Below are positions 24,811 through 32,437 of a stretch of 64,000 nucleotides of DNA, piece after piece. The notes beneath the pieces are model-generated. The model worked only from the letters and a program-made list of their open reading frames with translations. It was not told where the DNA came from and did not search any database. The translations under genes were made by a program, and so were the position numbers. The stretch spans positions 114,824-178,823 of the forward strand of contig CAZIDF010000006.1 of NCBI GenBank assembly GCA_964538085.1, written 5' to 3'. This stretch comes from G020348385 sp964538085 (lineage in GTDB: Bacteria; Acidobacteriota; Aminicenantia; Aminicenantales; Aminicenantaceae). The number at the start of each line of letters is the position of its first letter. Positions within the stretch are counted from its first letter, which is position 1.

Positions 24811-26193
24811 TCAGGTTCCTCTCTTTTTCAACGATTCCACGATTTTATCCATCTTTATTCCCCTTGATCCCTTGACGAACACCAAATCTCCCGGTTCGAG
24901 CAAAGATGCCACATGATCTGCGGCTTCATCGGAAGTCTCGAATGAGACAATCTGTGCGGCCTTCAACCCTTGCTTTTGGGCGCCTTCTGCCATGTGTCGG
25001 CTGAGGGGACCGACCGTAATGAGTACATCCCATGCGTATTGTTTCACCTGTTCACCTGCTTTTAGATGAAAGGATATTTCTGTTTTGCCCAGTTCAAGCA
25101 TATCTCCCAAAACGGCCACCTTTCTTCGGGATTCCTGTTCGGATAGATCCTTGAGCGCAGACTCCAGTGCGGCGGGATTCGAATTGTAGGAGTCGTCGAT
25201 CAAGAGGACATCGTTTGGAAGAGGATGGATCTCCCCTCGCATCGGGAAGGGTTTCAGGTCTTTTGTGCTTTCCAGAATGTTAGCCAAAGGTGTGGCCAGA
25301 ACATGGGCAACCGCTGCCCCAGCCAGATAATTATACAGAAAGCTCTTGTAGACAAAGGGTATAACCGTTCTTTTTTTTGCCTTGCCGTAGACGAGATCAA
25401 AAGAGATGCCCTGGTATCCGATTCTTTGAATGTTTTCAGCTCGGATATCATTGCGATCGGAAAAGCCAAAAAGGATTTTCGCTCCCTTCCAGTCCTTGGA
25501 GATTCTCTGAATGGCGGGGTCGTCTCCGTTGAGCACGGCCGTTCCTCTTGGATTCATGCCGTCCAGTATCTCCTTTTTCGCAAGAGCGATCTCCTCGACG
25601 TTATTAAAAAACTCCAGGTGCACCGGATGAATGTTGGTTATCACGGCAACATCCGGCGGGGCGATTTGTGTGAGACGTCTTATCTCTCCCGGCGCACTCA
25701 TGCCCAATTCCAAAACGATGACCTCATTTTTGTCTTGGATTTTCAGGATAGAGAGGGGAACTCCGATGTGATTGTTGTAGTTCCCTTCTGATTTGAGAAC
25801 ATCGTAGCTTCGGTCAAGAAGCGTAGCCGTGAACTCCTTCGTGGTTGTTTTTCCGATACTCCCTGTGATCCCCACGACCCTCGCTGGGTGGGTGTCGAGG
25901 ACTTTTGTGGCGAGATTCTGAAGGGCGAGAAGGGTGTCTTTCACGCGGACCAATGCGATGTTCGGGCTGGGAGAGGGGACTGGCTGCGAGATAACGGCTC
26001 CAGCGGCTCCTTTGTTTGTGGCATCCGTTATGTAAGCATGACCATCTCTTTCGGCTTTTAGCGCAAAAAAGAGCTCGCCTGGCTGGCTCATTCGAGAATC
26101 GATGTTGAACGTGCGGAACGCGACCGAAAGCGAACCTTGAAGTATCTCTCCTCCCGTGTTCTTCGCGATCTCGCTCAAGTTTAGTTGGACCAA
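24811..26193 (-). CDS. murF: UDP-MurNAc-tripeptide--D-alanyl-D-alanine ligase MurF
   Basis: A 460-residue Mur ligase adding D-Ala-D-Ala. The ATP loop is GITGSIGKTTTKEFTATLL, followed by EGNYNNHIGVPLSIL, a MurF-specific stretch, and IDDSYNSNPAALESAL. The start at 26193 overlaps the end of murE by 13 bp. No ddl gene to supply D-Ala-D-Ala is present in this cluster. Confidence 0.96.
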   Translation of the reverse strand: MVQLNLSEIAKNTGGEILQGSLSVAFRTFNIDSRMSQPGELFFALKAERDGHAYITDATNKGAAGAVISQPVPSPSPNIALVRVKDTLLALQNLATKVLDTHPARVVGITGSIGKTTTKEFTATLLDRSYDVLKSEGNYNNHIGVPLSILKIQDKNEVIVLELGMSAPGEIRRLTQIAPPDVAVITNIHPVHLEFFNNVEEIALAKKEILDGMNPRGTAVLNGDDPAIQRISKDWKGAKILFGFSDRNDIRAENIQRIGYQGISFDLVYGKAKKRTVIPFVYKSFLYNYLAGAAVAHVLATPLANILESTKDLKPFPMRGEIHPLPNDVLLIDDSYNSNPAALESALKDLSEQESRRKVAVLGDMLELGKTEISFHLKAGEQVKQYAWDVLITVGPLSRHMAEGAQKQGLKAAQIVSFETSDEAADHVASLLEPGDLVFVKGSRGIKMDKIVESLKKRGT

Positions 26194-27665
26194 TCTGAGT
26201 TTTTCTCCTTTTTTTCCAGCAATTCCAGGATGACTTCCGCATCGCTGAAATGGATAACCTTGTCCTCGATGATCTGATAGTTTTCGTGTCCCTTCCCGGC
26301 TACCAGGATATAGTCTCCCTGTTGGCCGATATCGAGAGCGCGGGCAATGGCTTTTCTCCGGTCGGGGATGACCTCATACTGTTTGCTCCCGGTTTTTTTC
26401 ATGCCCCTCTCGATTTCTGCGATAATGGCCAGGGGATCCTCTGATCGAGGATTGTCCGATGTGATGATAGAATAATCGGCCAATCTGCCGGCGGCTTCGC
26501 CCATTCTCGACCTTTTGGATTTGTCCCTGTCACCTCCTGCTCCGAAGACCACGATTGTTTTTTTCTGGGCAAGTTCTTTGGCGGTTTCCAGAAGTTGACG
26601 CAAAGCATCATCATTGTGTGCGTAGTCCACCATGAGATGCATGCCGAAGGAATTTTTGATTTTTTCGAACCTGCCAGGTATTCCCTGGAGGGAGGCAACC
26701 CCTTCGGCGATTTCGGTCTCGGGCACTTTCAGGATCAAAGCCGATGCAACCGCAGCAAGAATGTTATACAAATTCGGTCGGCCGAGAAGGGGGGAAGAAA
26801 TTCTCATTTTTCCGGCCGGATATTTCACCACCATTTCAATCCCTTTTTCCGAAAGGGAAGATTCTTCGGCCTGGACCAGAGCGCCCGCCTCTAAACCATA
26901 GGTGATGGCTCCCATATGGAGCTCTTCGATCAATTTTTTTCCCCACACATCATCTGTGTTGATCACAGCCATGGTCTTTTTTTCAGCAGGGAGAAAAAAG
27001 AGCTTTTTTTTCGCCTCGAAGTATCTTTCCATGGTTTGATGGTAGTCGAGATGTTCGCCGCTCAGGTTGGTGAAAACGGCAACATCGAAATCGATTCCTG
27101 TGACTCTGTCCAATTCGAGAGAGTGAGAGGAGACCTCCATAACACAATGTGTGGCCCCATGTTCGACCATATTTTGCATCAACCTCTGCAGATCGGGAGC
27201 TTCGGGTGTCGTCCTTTCGGCTGTCATGCTCAATCCCGGTCCTCTGTAGGAGATCGTTCCCAGTACTCCTGGGGAAAAATCGGCGGTTTTGAGAATGGAT
27301 TCGATGATGTAGGTGATGGTCGTTTTCCCTTTGGTCCCGGTGATCCCGACAACCTTGAGATGGCGGGATGGGTGATGAAAAAAATTGGCCGAGCAGAGGG
27401 CCAGCGACTTGCGGGCTTCCTGCACTTGGATCCAGTTGATGTCGAATTCAGAGGGCTTGGTCCTTTCGGAAAGAATAGCCCTGGCACCTTTGGAGATGGC
27501 TTCGGGGATAAAGTGAAAACCATCCTTTTTTTCTCCCCTCAAAGCGGCAAATAGGTGCCCAGCATTGACAGATCGAGAAGAATAGGAAATGCCGCTGACT
27601 TCCTCCTTCTTCTCCCCGTGAAATTGCACTATGGGAACATCCTGGAGCAGATTTTTGATCTTCAT
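26181..27665 (-). CDS. murE: UDP-MurNAc-tripeptide synthetase MurE, meso-DAP type
   Basis: A 494-residue Mur ligase adding the third amino acid. The ATP loop is GITGTKGKTTITYIIESIL. The substrate loop reads DNPR, which in this family marks meso-diaminopimelate rather than lysine, so the wall is predicted to be of the A1-gamma type. The start at 27665 (MKIKNLLQD) overlaps the ftsI stop by ATGA. A start at 27734 would extend 23 residues into ftsI and is rejected. Confidence 0.95.
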   Translation of the reverse strand: MKIKNLLQDVPIVQFHGEKKEEVSGISYSSRSVNAGHLFAALRGEKKDGFHFIPEAISKGARAILSERTKPSEFDINWIQVQEARKSLALCSANFFHHPSRHLKVVGITGTKGKTTITYIIESILKTADFSPGVLGTISYRGPGLSMTAERTTPEAPDLQRLMQNMVEHGATHCVMEVSSHSLELDRVTGIDFDVAVFTNLSGEHLDYHQTMERYFEAKKKLFFLPAEKKTMAVINTDDVWGKKLIEELHMGAITYGLEAGALVQAEESSLSEKGIEMVVKYPAGKMRISSPLLGRPNLYNILAAVASALILKVPETEIAEGVASLQGIPGRFEKIKNSFGMHLMVDYAHNDDALRQLLETAKELAQKKTIVVFGAGGDRDKSKRSRMGEAAGRLADYSIITSDNPRSEDPLAIIAEIERGMKKTGSKQYEVIPDRRKAIARALDIGQQGDYILVAGKGHENYQIIEDKVIHFSDAEVILELLEKKEKNSDWSN

Positions 27666-29410
27666 TCGCTGATCTGCCTCCCTGCTTTGGAAGCGATCAG
27701 GGTGTCGAGAGATCTTTTTGAGGGAGGAATGCATAGGTAGCGCAAGATTTTTTTCGCGGTTTCCCGAAAAACAGGAGCAGTCACCTGGCTTCCATAATAA
27801 TGCCCTTTTGGATCGTCGATGACCACGATCATGGAAAAAAGGGGCCTTTCGTTTTCGACAACCCCGACAAAGGAAGCGATGTGGGCCGAAGACAGATATC
27901 GTTTTGCGATCCGATCGTATTTTTGTGCTGTCCCTGTTTTCCCGTACACTGAATAACCCGGAATTTGTGCGGTTATTCCGGTTCCTGAAGAGACCACATC
28001 CAGCAGAATATTCCTCACGGCTGCTGCCGTTTCCTCTGAAATCGCTCTTTTGTAAGGAAGAGGAGAAAGATCCTGCATGTCCTCTGCATGAATTTGTTTG
28101 ACTGTCCTTGGAGGAACTATGATGCCTCGATTGGCGATCACGTTGAGGGCCTGGAGCATTTGGATAGGAGTCACGGAGATTTCATACCCGATCGAGTGGG
28201 AGGCGACGGAGATCTTTGTCCATTTCTCTAAAGAGTTGAGCAGGCCTCTTTCTTCTGCCGGCAGATCGACGCCTGTTCGTTGTCCGAAACCAAAATGTTC
28301 GATAGCCTGGAAAAGGTTTTCCTCCCCCACGCGTTGTCCGATGAAGATGGCCCCGACGTTCGAAGAATGAATGAACACTTCGGGAAAGGTTAGAACGCCG
28401 AGACGTTCGTGATCCCAAAAAGTGTTTCCCGCATAGACGACATATCCTGGAGTGCAGTCGAATTTTTCCTCGTAACCGACGCTTTTGTTCTCTAAAGCGG
28501 CTGATAGCGTGACAATTTTGAACGTCGATCCGGGATCATAGGTTTGGTGAACGGCTTTGTTCCTATCGAGTTTTGTGGGGGGATCAGGAAGGTGATTGAG
28601 GTCATAGGTAGGATAGTTGGCCATCGCCAGGATTTCTCCTGATGAGGGCTCGGTGATGATGACGGTCCCCCATTCGGCCTGGCTCTGCACCACGGCATTT
28701 TTGAGTTCTTTTTCGGCGATATATTGAATGGTTTCATCGAGAGTCAAGATCAGGTCTTTTCCGTTCACAGGAGGTTTCAGGGTTTCGAAACGGTATCTCC
28801 GCCTCTTGGCATCCCGCATGATGAGCCCTTCTCCCTTTACTCCTTGGAGGAGGGTGTTATATTTATATTCGATCCCGCTGACGCCTATTTCATCGATATC
28901 GACTCTGCCGATAACGTGAGCAGCACAATTTCCATGAGGATAATATCTTTTATTCTCTTCCCTCAGGAATATCCCGTTGAGATTCATGTTTTTAACCTGA
29001 TAGGCTTTTTGTTCTTCGATTTTCCGGGCGAGCCAAATGAAATTGGTATCCTTGTCGATCTGCGTCTTGATCGTTCTGAGTTTGCTCGAGGAAAGCTGTA
29101 AAATCTGTCCGATTTTTTTAGCTCTGGTCCACTGTTCAGAGTGAGATTCCCCTTCTAAAGGATGGAAATAGACAGAATCCCGGGGAACACTCCTTGCCAG
29201 GATAGTCATGTTTCGATCGTAGATCGAACCTCTTTTGGGTTCGATCTTTTTTATATTTTGGCTTTGGTGGATGGCTTCTGTTTTCAACTTCACATGATCG
29301 ATCACCTGGAGTTGGACAAGACGGAGCACGAGGACGCTCATCCAAAAGATGAAGAAAAAAGCGAGAAAGTACATTCGCTTTTTGACTTTCTTTTGGTGAT
29401 AGCTTTTCAT
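27662..29410 (-). CDS. ftsI: Septal peptidoglycan transpeptidase FtsI (PBP3)
   Basis: A 582-residue class B penicillin-binding protein. It has one N-terminal membrane segment (FLAFFFIFWMSVLVLRLVQL), the dimerisation domain (KRGSIYDRNMTILA), then the transpeptidase motifs STFK (active serine), SSN and KTGTAQ in order. It cross-links septal peptidoglycan with FtsW. It has no long C-terminal PASTA repeats, unlike many Firmicutes homologues. Confidence 0.95.
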   Translation of the reverse strand: MKSYHQKKVKKRMYFLAFFFIFWMSVLVLRLVQLQVIDHVKLKTEAIHQSQNIKKIEPKRGSIYDRNMTILARSVPRDSVYFHPLEGESHSEQWTRAKKIGQILQLSSSKLRTIKTQIDKDTNFIWLARKIEEQKAYQVKNMNLNGIFLREENKRYYPHGNCAAHVIGRVDIDEIGVSGIEYKYNTLLQGVKGEGLIMRDAKRRRYRFETLKPPVNGKDLILTLDETIQYIAEKELKNAVVQSQAEWGTVIITEPSSGEILAMANYPTYDLNHLPDPPTKLDRNKAVHQTYDPGSTFKIVTLSAALENKSVGYEEKFDCTPGYVVYAGNTFWDHERLGVLTFPEVFIHSSNVGAIFIGQRVGEENLFQAIEHFGFGQRTGVDLPAEERGLLNSLEKWTKISVASHSIGYEISVTPIQMLQALNVIANRGIIVPPRTVKQIHAEDMQDLSPLPYKRAISEETAAAVRNILLDVVSSGTGITAQIPGYSVYGKTGTAQKYDRIAKRYLSSAHIASFVGVVENERPLFSMIVVIDDPKGHYYGSQVTAPVFRETAKKILRYLCIPPSKRSLDTLIASKAGRQISE

Positions 29411-29422
29411 TTTTTCTGTTAT

Positions 29423-29722
29423 TTAGTGCTCTTTGTCGATGTCCTGATAGATGATCTGGCCATCTTTTGGTTCCGTAAGTTTCAGCCTCTCCCTGGCGAT
29501 CTTTTCGACTCGGTCCAACGCCAGCAGGTTGGATTTGATCGTTTCCAATTTTTCCACTTCTTTTTCGAGCTGGATAACACGTTGTTCGAGCTCAGCTGAA
29601 TCATAACCTAGACTGACCGATTCAGTTTGATGCCAGACATAGAAACTGAGAATGAGAAGGGCGAATAGAGTGCAGGTGATCCCCAAGATGATTTCTTTTT
29701 TGCCTAATTTTTTTCTGACCAT
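29423..29722 (-). CDS. ftsL: Cell division protein FtsL
   Basis: A 99-residue bitopic protein: a short basic head, one membrane helix (IILGITCTLFALLILSFYVW), and a coiled coil (ELEQRVIQLEKEVEKLETI). The ending IARERLKLTEPKDGQIIY is typical of FtsL. The call rests on layout and position between rsmH and ftsI, because FtsL sequences diverge strongly. No separate FtsB is visible. Confidence 0.85.
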   Translation of the reverse strand: MVRKKLGKKEIILGITCTLFALLILSFYVWHQTESVSLGYDSAELEQRVIQLEKEVEKLETIKSNLLALDRVEKIARERLKLTEPKDGQIIYQDIDKEH

Positions 29723-30618
29723 CAGAGCCGCTCTCCTGCTCTCAGTTTAGCTGACCGAGCTCTTGAATTTTCGGCGATTTCTTTCTCTGTCGGAGTGACC
29801 GGTTTTTTGGTCAGGATTTTCATTAGGGCATCGTTATCATTCGATTGCGCAAGGCGAAAAAAGGTCTTTTTGATAATCCTGTCCTCGAGAGAGTGAAATG
29901 AGATCGCGACAATTCGGCAGCCTTTGGATATTTTATTCACGATTTTTTCGATAAAGTCAGCCAGGCCTTTCAGTTCTTGATTGACCTCGATCCGGATGGC
30001 CTGGAACACCTTCGCGGCAGGATGGATTTTTCCTCTTTGAGGCCTCCACCGGCAGACTTGCTCTACCAGCCTACGAAGATCTGTCGTTGTCTCCAGGTTT
30101 TTGATTTTTCTCCGGGATACGATCTCTCTGGCGAGAAGTCTTGCCTGACGAAGTTCTCCATATTGCCAAAAGATTTCTGTGAGTCGGTGCTCAGAATAAT
30201 TGTGGAGTATCTTATGTGCTGTTGTTTTGTTGCGTTGGTCCATCCTCATGTCAAGAGGTCCTTCCAGGGTGAAACTGAATCCCCTTTCTGGCGTATCGAG
30301 TTGGAAGGAAGAGAATCCCAGATCGAGAAAAATCCCTTTCACCTGGGAAAAATTCGTATCCAGTTCTGGTAGATATCGCAGGTCCGAATGGAAGAGTTGG
30401 ACTCTTTCTGCAAAAGGTTGAAGTCGGTCCCTGGCTTCTAGGAGAGACTTTTCGTCGATATCTAATCCGATGACCTCTGCTTCAGGATTTCTTTTCAAGA
30501 TTTCTTGCGCATGTCCCCCCAGGCCGATGGTGCAATCGACATACACTCCTTTGCGTTCGATATTCAAATATTCCATTACTTCTTCCAAAAGGACAGGAAT
30601 GTGGGAGCTTCCGATCAT
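29722..30618 (-). CDS. rsmH: 16S rRNA (cytosine-1402-N4) methyltransferase RsmH
   Basis: A 298-residue SAM-dependent methyltransferase that modifies C1402 in the ribosomal decoding site. It has HIPVLLEEVMEYL at the start, the SAM loop DCTIGLGGHAQEIL, DLGFSSFQLDTPERGFSF, and the final RSAKLRAGERL. It overlaps mraZ by 4 bp and ftsL by one base, the normal order in dcw clusters. Confidence 0.97.
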   Translation of the reverse strand: MIGSSHIPVLLEEVMEYLNIERKGVYVDCTIGLGGHAQEILKRNPEAEVIGLDIDEKSLLEARDRLQPFAERVQLFHSDLRYLPELDTNFSQVKGIFLDLGFSSFQLDTPERGFSFTLEGPLDMRMDQRNKTTAHKILHNYSEHRLTEIFWQYGELRQARLLAREIVSRRKIKNLETTTDLRRLVEQVCRWRPQRGKIHPAAKVFQAIRIEVNQELKGLADFIEKIVNKISKGCRIVAISFHSLEDRIIKKTFFRLAQSNDNDALMKILTKKPVTPTEKEIAENSRARSAKLRAGERL

Positions 30619-31082
30619 GCCTTCTTGTTTTGGGACATAAGCTCCGCGATGTTTTCGAAATCCTCATCGGTGAGAGGCCTTTCCCCGAGAGTTTCTTCGA
30701 GTAAAGCCTTGTTCCAGATTTCAAGATGGTTGGATAGGCCGATGACCTCCACTTCTTCCTCGAGTTGTGCCTTCTCTCTCAATGGTTGGTTGATCAAGAT
30801 ACGGCCTTTCGAGTCTATACGATATTTTGTGCCTTTTGAGTTGACCCGGATCAGCAGCCTTCTGATAGCAGGTTTGAAATGATAGGCGCCTTCTCCTGCG
30901 ATTCCTGTCAAACTGTTCCAGACGGGAAGGGGATAGATTTGAACGGCTTCATCCGTGAGGGAAGTGATAAAGATCTCTTTGCCGTATTCTTCTTCGATGG
31001 CGGCCCGAAAGCGTTCTGGTATCTTTATTCGACCGCTATTGTCGAATCGGGCGGTGTAGCTTCCGATCAGCGTGTTTCCCAT
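30615..31082 (-). CDS. mraZ: Transcriptional regulator MraZ
   Basis: A 155-residue protein with two AbrB-like MraZ halves: IGSYTARFDNSGRIKIPERFR and, after the middle, KGTKYRIDSKGRILINQPLR. In Escherichia coli MraZ represses its own dcw operon by binding TGGGN repeats before the gene. Three such repeats with a 10-bp period cover this gene's start region. It opens the dcw operon and overlaps rsmH by ATGA. Confidence 0.95.
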   Translation of the reverse strand: MGNTLIGSYTARFDNSGRIKIPERFRAAIEEEYGKEIFITSLTDEAVQIYPLPVWNSLTGIAGEGAYHFKPAIRRLLIRVNSKGTKYRIDSKGRILINQPLREKAQLEEEVEVIGLSNHLEIWNKALLEETLGERPLTDEDFENIAELMSQNKKA

Positions 31083-31101
31083 TTTATCCCGTTTTGTCCC
31101 A
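31077..31101 (-). promoter_or_regulatory. MraZ operator: three GGGA repeats at 10-bp spacing
   Basis: On the minus strand TGGGA, CGGGA and TGGGA occur exactly 10 bp apart, at 31097-31101, 31087-31091 and 31077-31081. The last copy overlaps the mraZ ATG. The array lies just downstream of the predicted -10 box. This matches the arrangement of known MraZ boxes and predicts autoregulation of the whole dcw operon. Confidence 0.75.
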
Positions 31102-31111
31102 TTTCTAGTAA

Positions 31112-31140
31112 AATATATTTGTTATATGACTGTATGTCAA
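31112..31140 (-). promoter_or_regulatory. Sigma-70 promoter of the dcw operon
   Basis: On the minus strand TTGACA (31135-31140) and TATATT (31112-31117) are separated by 17 bp, about 30 bp before the mraZ start. The transcript would begin just inside the MraZ repeats. The rest of the 31083-31311 interval is A/T-rich, and I see no gene in it. Confidence 0.7.
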
Positions 31141-31311
31141 GGAAAAAATTAAAAAATATGCCACATAAATTGGTTATTTTCTATGATTTTCCATATATTG
31201 GGGGGAATGGGATGAATACACCAAATATAGATGTTCTAGGAGTAAAGCGAAATAAACAAAATAATGCAAAGATATGGGAGTGTTGAATCCAGGATTGCGA
31301 GAATCGAGGGA

Positions 31312-31572
31312 CTATTCTACTTGATGGGATTCGAGAAGCTTTTTCGCCAGAGAGTAGTCTTTTTTGGGGACGAGGATTTTAATCTCACCCAAGCCGTCCA
31401 TGGAAAACGGATGAACGGATTGAACCACAAGACCTGTGAACAGGCAAGGGATGTCATGACTTTTCAGGAAACTTTTTATGACTTCAGCTTCGGCAGATCC
31501 CCATGCCTTGTAGACTTCCTGGAAATCAGATTCCCTGTCCTGTTTCTTTTTACTTCTGTCCTCGTCAGTCAT
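31312..31572 (-). CDS. DUF2007-like small protein
   Basis: An 86-residue cytoplasmic protein. The pattern WGSAEAEVIKSFLKSHDIPC followed by GEIKILVPKKDYSLAKKLL matches DUF2007, a small alpha/beta domain annotated as a putative signal-transducing protein. The function is unknown. It lies 34 bp downstream of the ferritin-like gene on the same strand, and 229 bp before the mraZ start. Confidence 0.7.
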   Translation of the reverse strand: MTDEDRSKKKQDRESDFQEVYKAWGSAEAEVIKSFLKSHDIPCLFTGLVVQSVHPFSMDGLGEIKILVPKKDYSLAKKLLESHQVE

Positions 31573-31606
31573 GGGGTCCTCACCCGCCTATTAAAAAAGA
31601 CAAGGT

Positions 31607-31909
31607 TCAATCCTCTTCCTTTTCCTCGATCTCGGTGATTTTCCCCTCTGTGAACAGGTATGTCTTGAGCTCTTCAGCCATGGATTCGTCGTTTCGCCGG
31701 ATCCATTCGAGGATCATGGCTGCGTGTTCTTTTTCTTCGTCTCGATTGTGAGCCAGAATGTCTTTCAACTCTTCATCTTCCGTGACATCCACTCGTTGCT
31801 GATACCAGTCTATAGCCTCCAGTTCCTCGACAAGAGAATGCAACGCTCGATGCAATTCCAAAGTTTTTTTTGAGAGCTTATCGAAGGGTTCATTGGTATT
31901 GCCGCTCAT
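31607..31909 (-). CDS. Encapsulated-ferritin-like (EncFtn) protein without visible cargo tail
   Basis: A 100-residue, mostly helical protein that closely follows the EncFtn family. VEELEAIDWYQQRVD and NRDEEKEHAAMILEW carry the family's iron ligands. By alignment with the Rhodospirillum rubrum protein these are Glu29, Glu59 and His62, with Glu28, Glu31, Trp35 and Tyr36 also kept. EncFtn forms ring-shaped decamers with ferroxidase centres and normally sits inside an encapsulin shell. Here the protein ends soon after LFTEGKITEIEEKEED, without the usual C-terminal targeting peptide, and no encapsulin gene is nearby. AAGGAGG precedes the ATG. Confidence 0.85.
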   Translation of the reverse strand: MSGNTNEPFDKLSKKTLELHRALHSLVEELEAIDWYQQRVDVTEDEELKDILAHNRDEEKEHAAMILEWIRRNDESMAEELKTYLFTEGKITEIEEKEED

Positions 31910-31925
31910 TATCTCCTCCTTTTAC

Positions 31926-31997
31926 CTGGATTATATATCAAAATTGCAGCCCAGCCAGGTGGCTAACACCCACAACCTTGATCCGTATATAATCCAG
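31926..31997. repeat. 12-bp perfect inverted repeat upstream of the EncFtn gene
   Basis: CTGGATTATATA (31926-31937) is repeated exactly in reverse complement at 31986-31997, 48 bp apart. Shorter inner pairings include GGTG/CACC. The left arm, read on the minus strand, contains a TATAAT that could be the -10 box for the ferritin-like gene. It could be an operator, a mini-element or a structured leader. Confidence 0.55.
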
Positions 31998-32008
31998 TTC
32001 GTTTTATT

Positions 32009-32437
32009 TTACGTTTTGTCTTTTTTGGATCTTCTTTCGAAATAATCGGCCAGGATCTTATCATGGTCAAAGGCCAGCTGTATTTTCAGATCGTCCAAAG
32101 GGAACACCTGGATCTCCTGAGCGTCATCCTGGGCAACCGGATTTCCTTCAGCCCTAGCGATAAAAACGGTCGAGATGGTGTGTTTGCGCGGATCCCTTTT
32201 CGGGTCCGAATAGGTGTGCATCTGACATTCGAGTTGAATATCCAGAGAAGTCTCTTCCTTGGCTTCACGGACAGCGGCTTGCTCCAGGCTTTCTCCATAA
32301 TCGACAAACCCTCCAGGAAGTGCCCATCCGAAGGGAAAATTTTTTCGTTTGATAAGGACGATTCCTTTTCGACCGTTTTTCGTGTCCATTTCAATGATGA
32401 TATCGACGGTCGGTGATGGATTTTTGTATTTTTTCAA
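32009..32437 (-). CDS. Nudix hydrolase
   Basis: A 142-residue Nudix protein. The Nudix box GGFVDYGESLEQAAVREAKE continues with ETSLDI, matching GX5EX7REUXEEXGU. PFGWALPGGFVDYGES resembles ADP-ribose or NTP pyrophosphatases, but the substrate cannot be fixed. The ATG overlaps the stop of the FBP aldolase/phosphatase gene by 4 bp, so the two are co-translated and may share a metabolic role. Confidence 0.9.
   Translation of the reverse strand: MKKYKNPSPTVDIIIEMDTKNGRKGIVLIKRKNFPFGWALPGGFVDYGESLEQAAVREAKEETSLDIQLECQMHTYSDPKRDPRKHTISTVFIARAEGNPVAQDDAQEIQVFPLDDLKIQLAFDHDKILADYFERRSKKDKT

Noticed and set aside
31201..31286. Possible 24-codon plus-strand peptide (ATG at 31212) after a G-rich stretch
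   Set aside because: Too short to support, no conserved feature, and located in the upstream region of the opposite-strand dcw operon.
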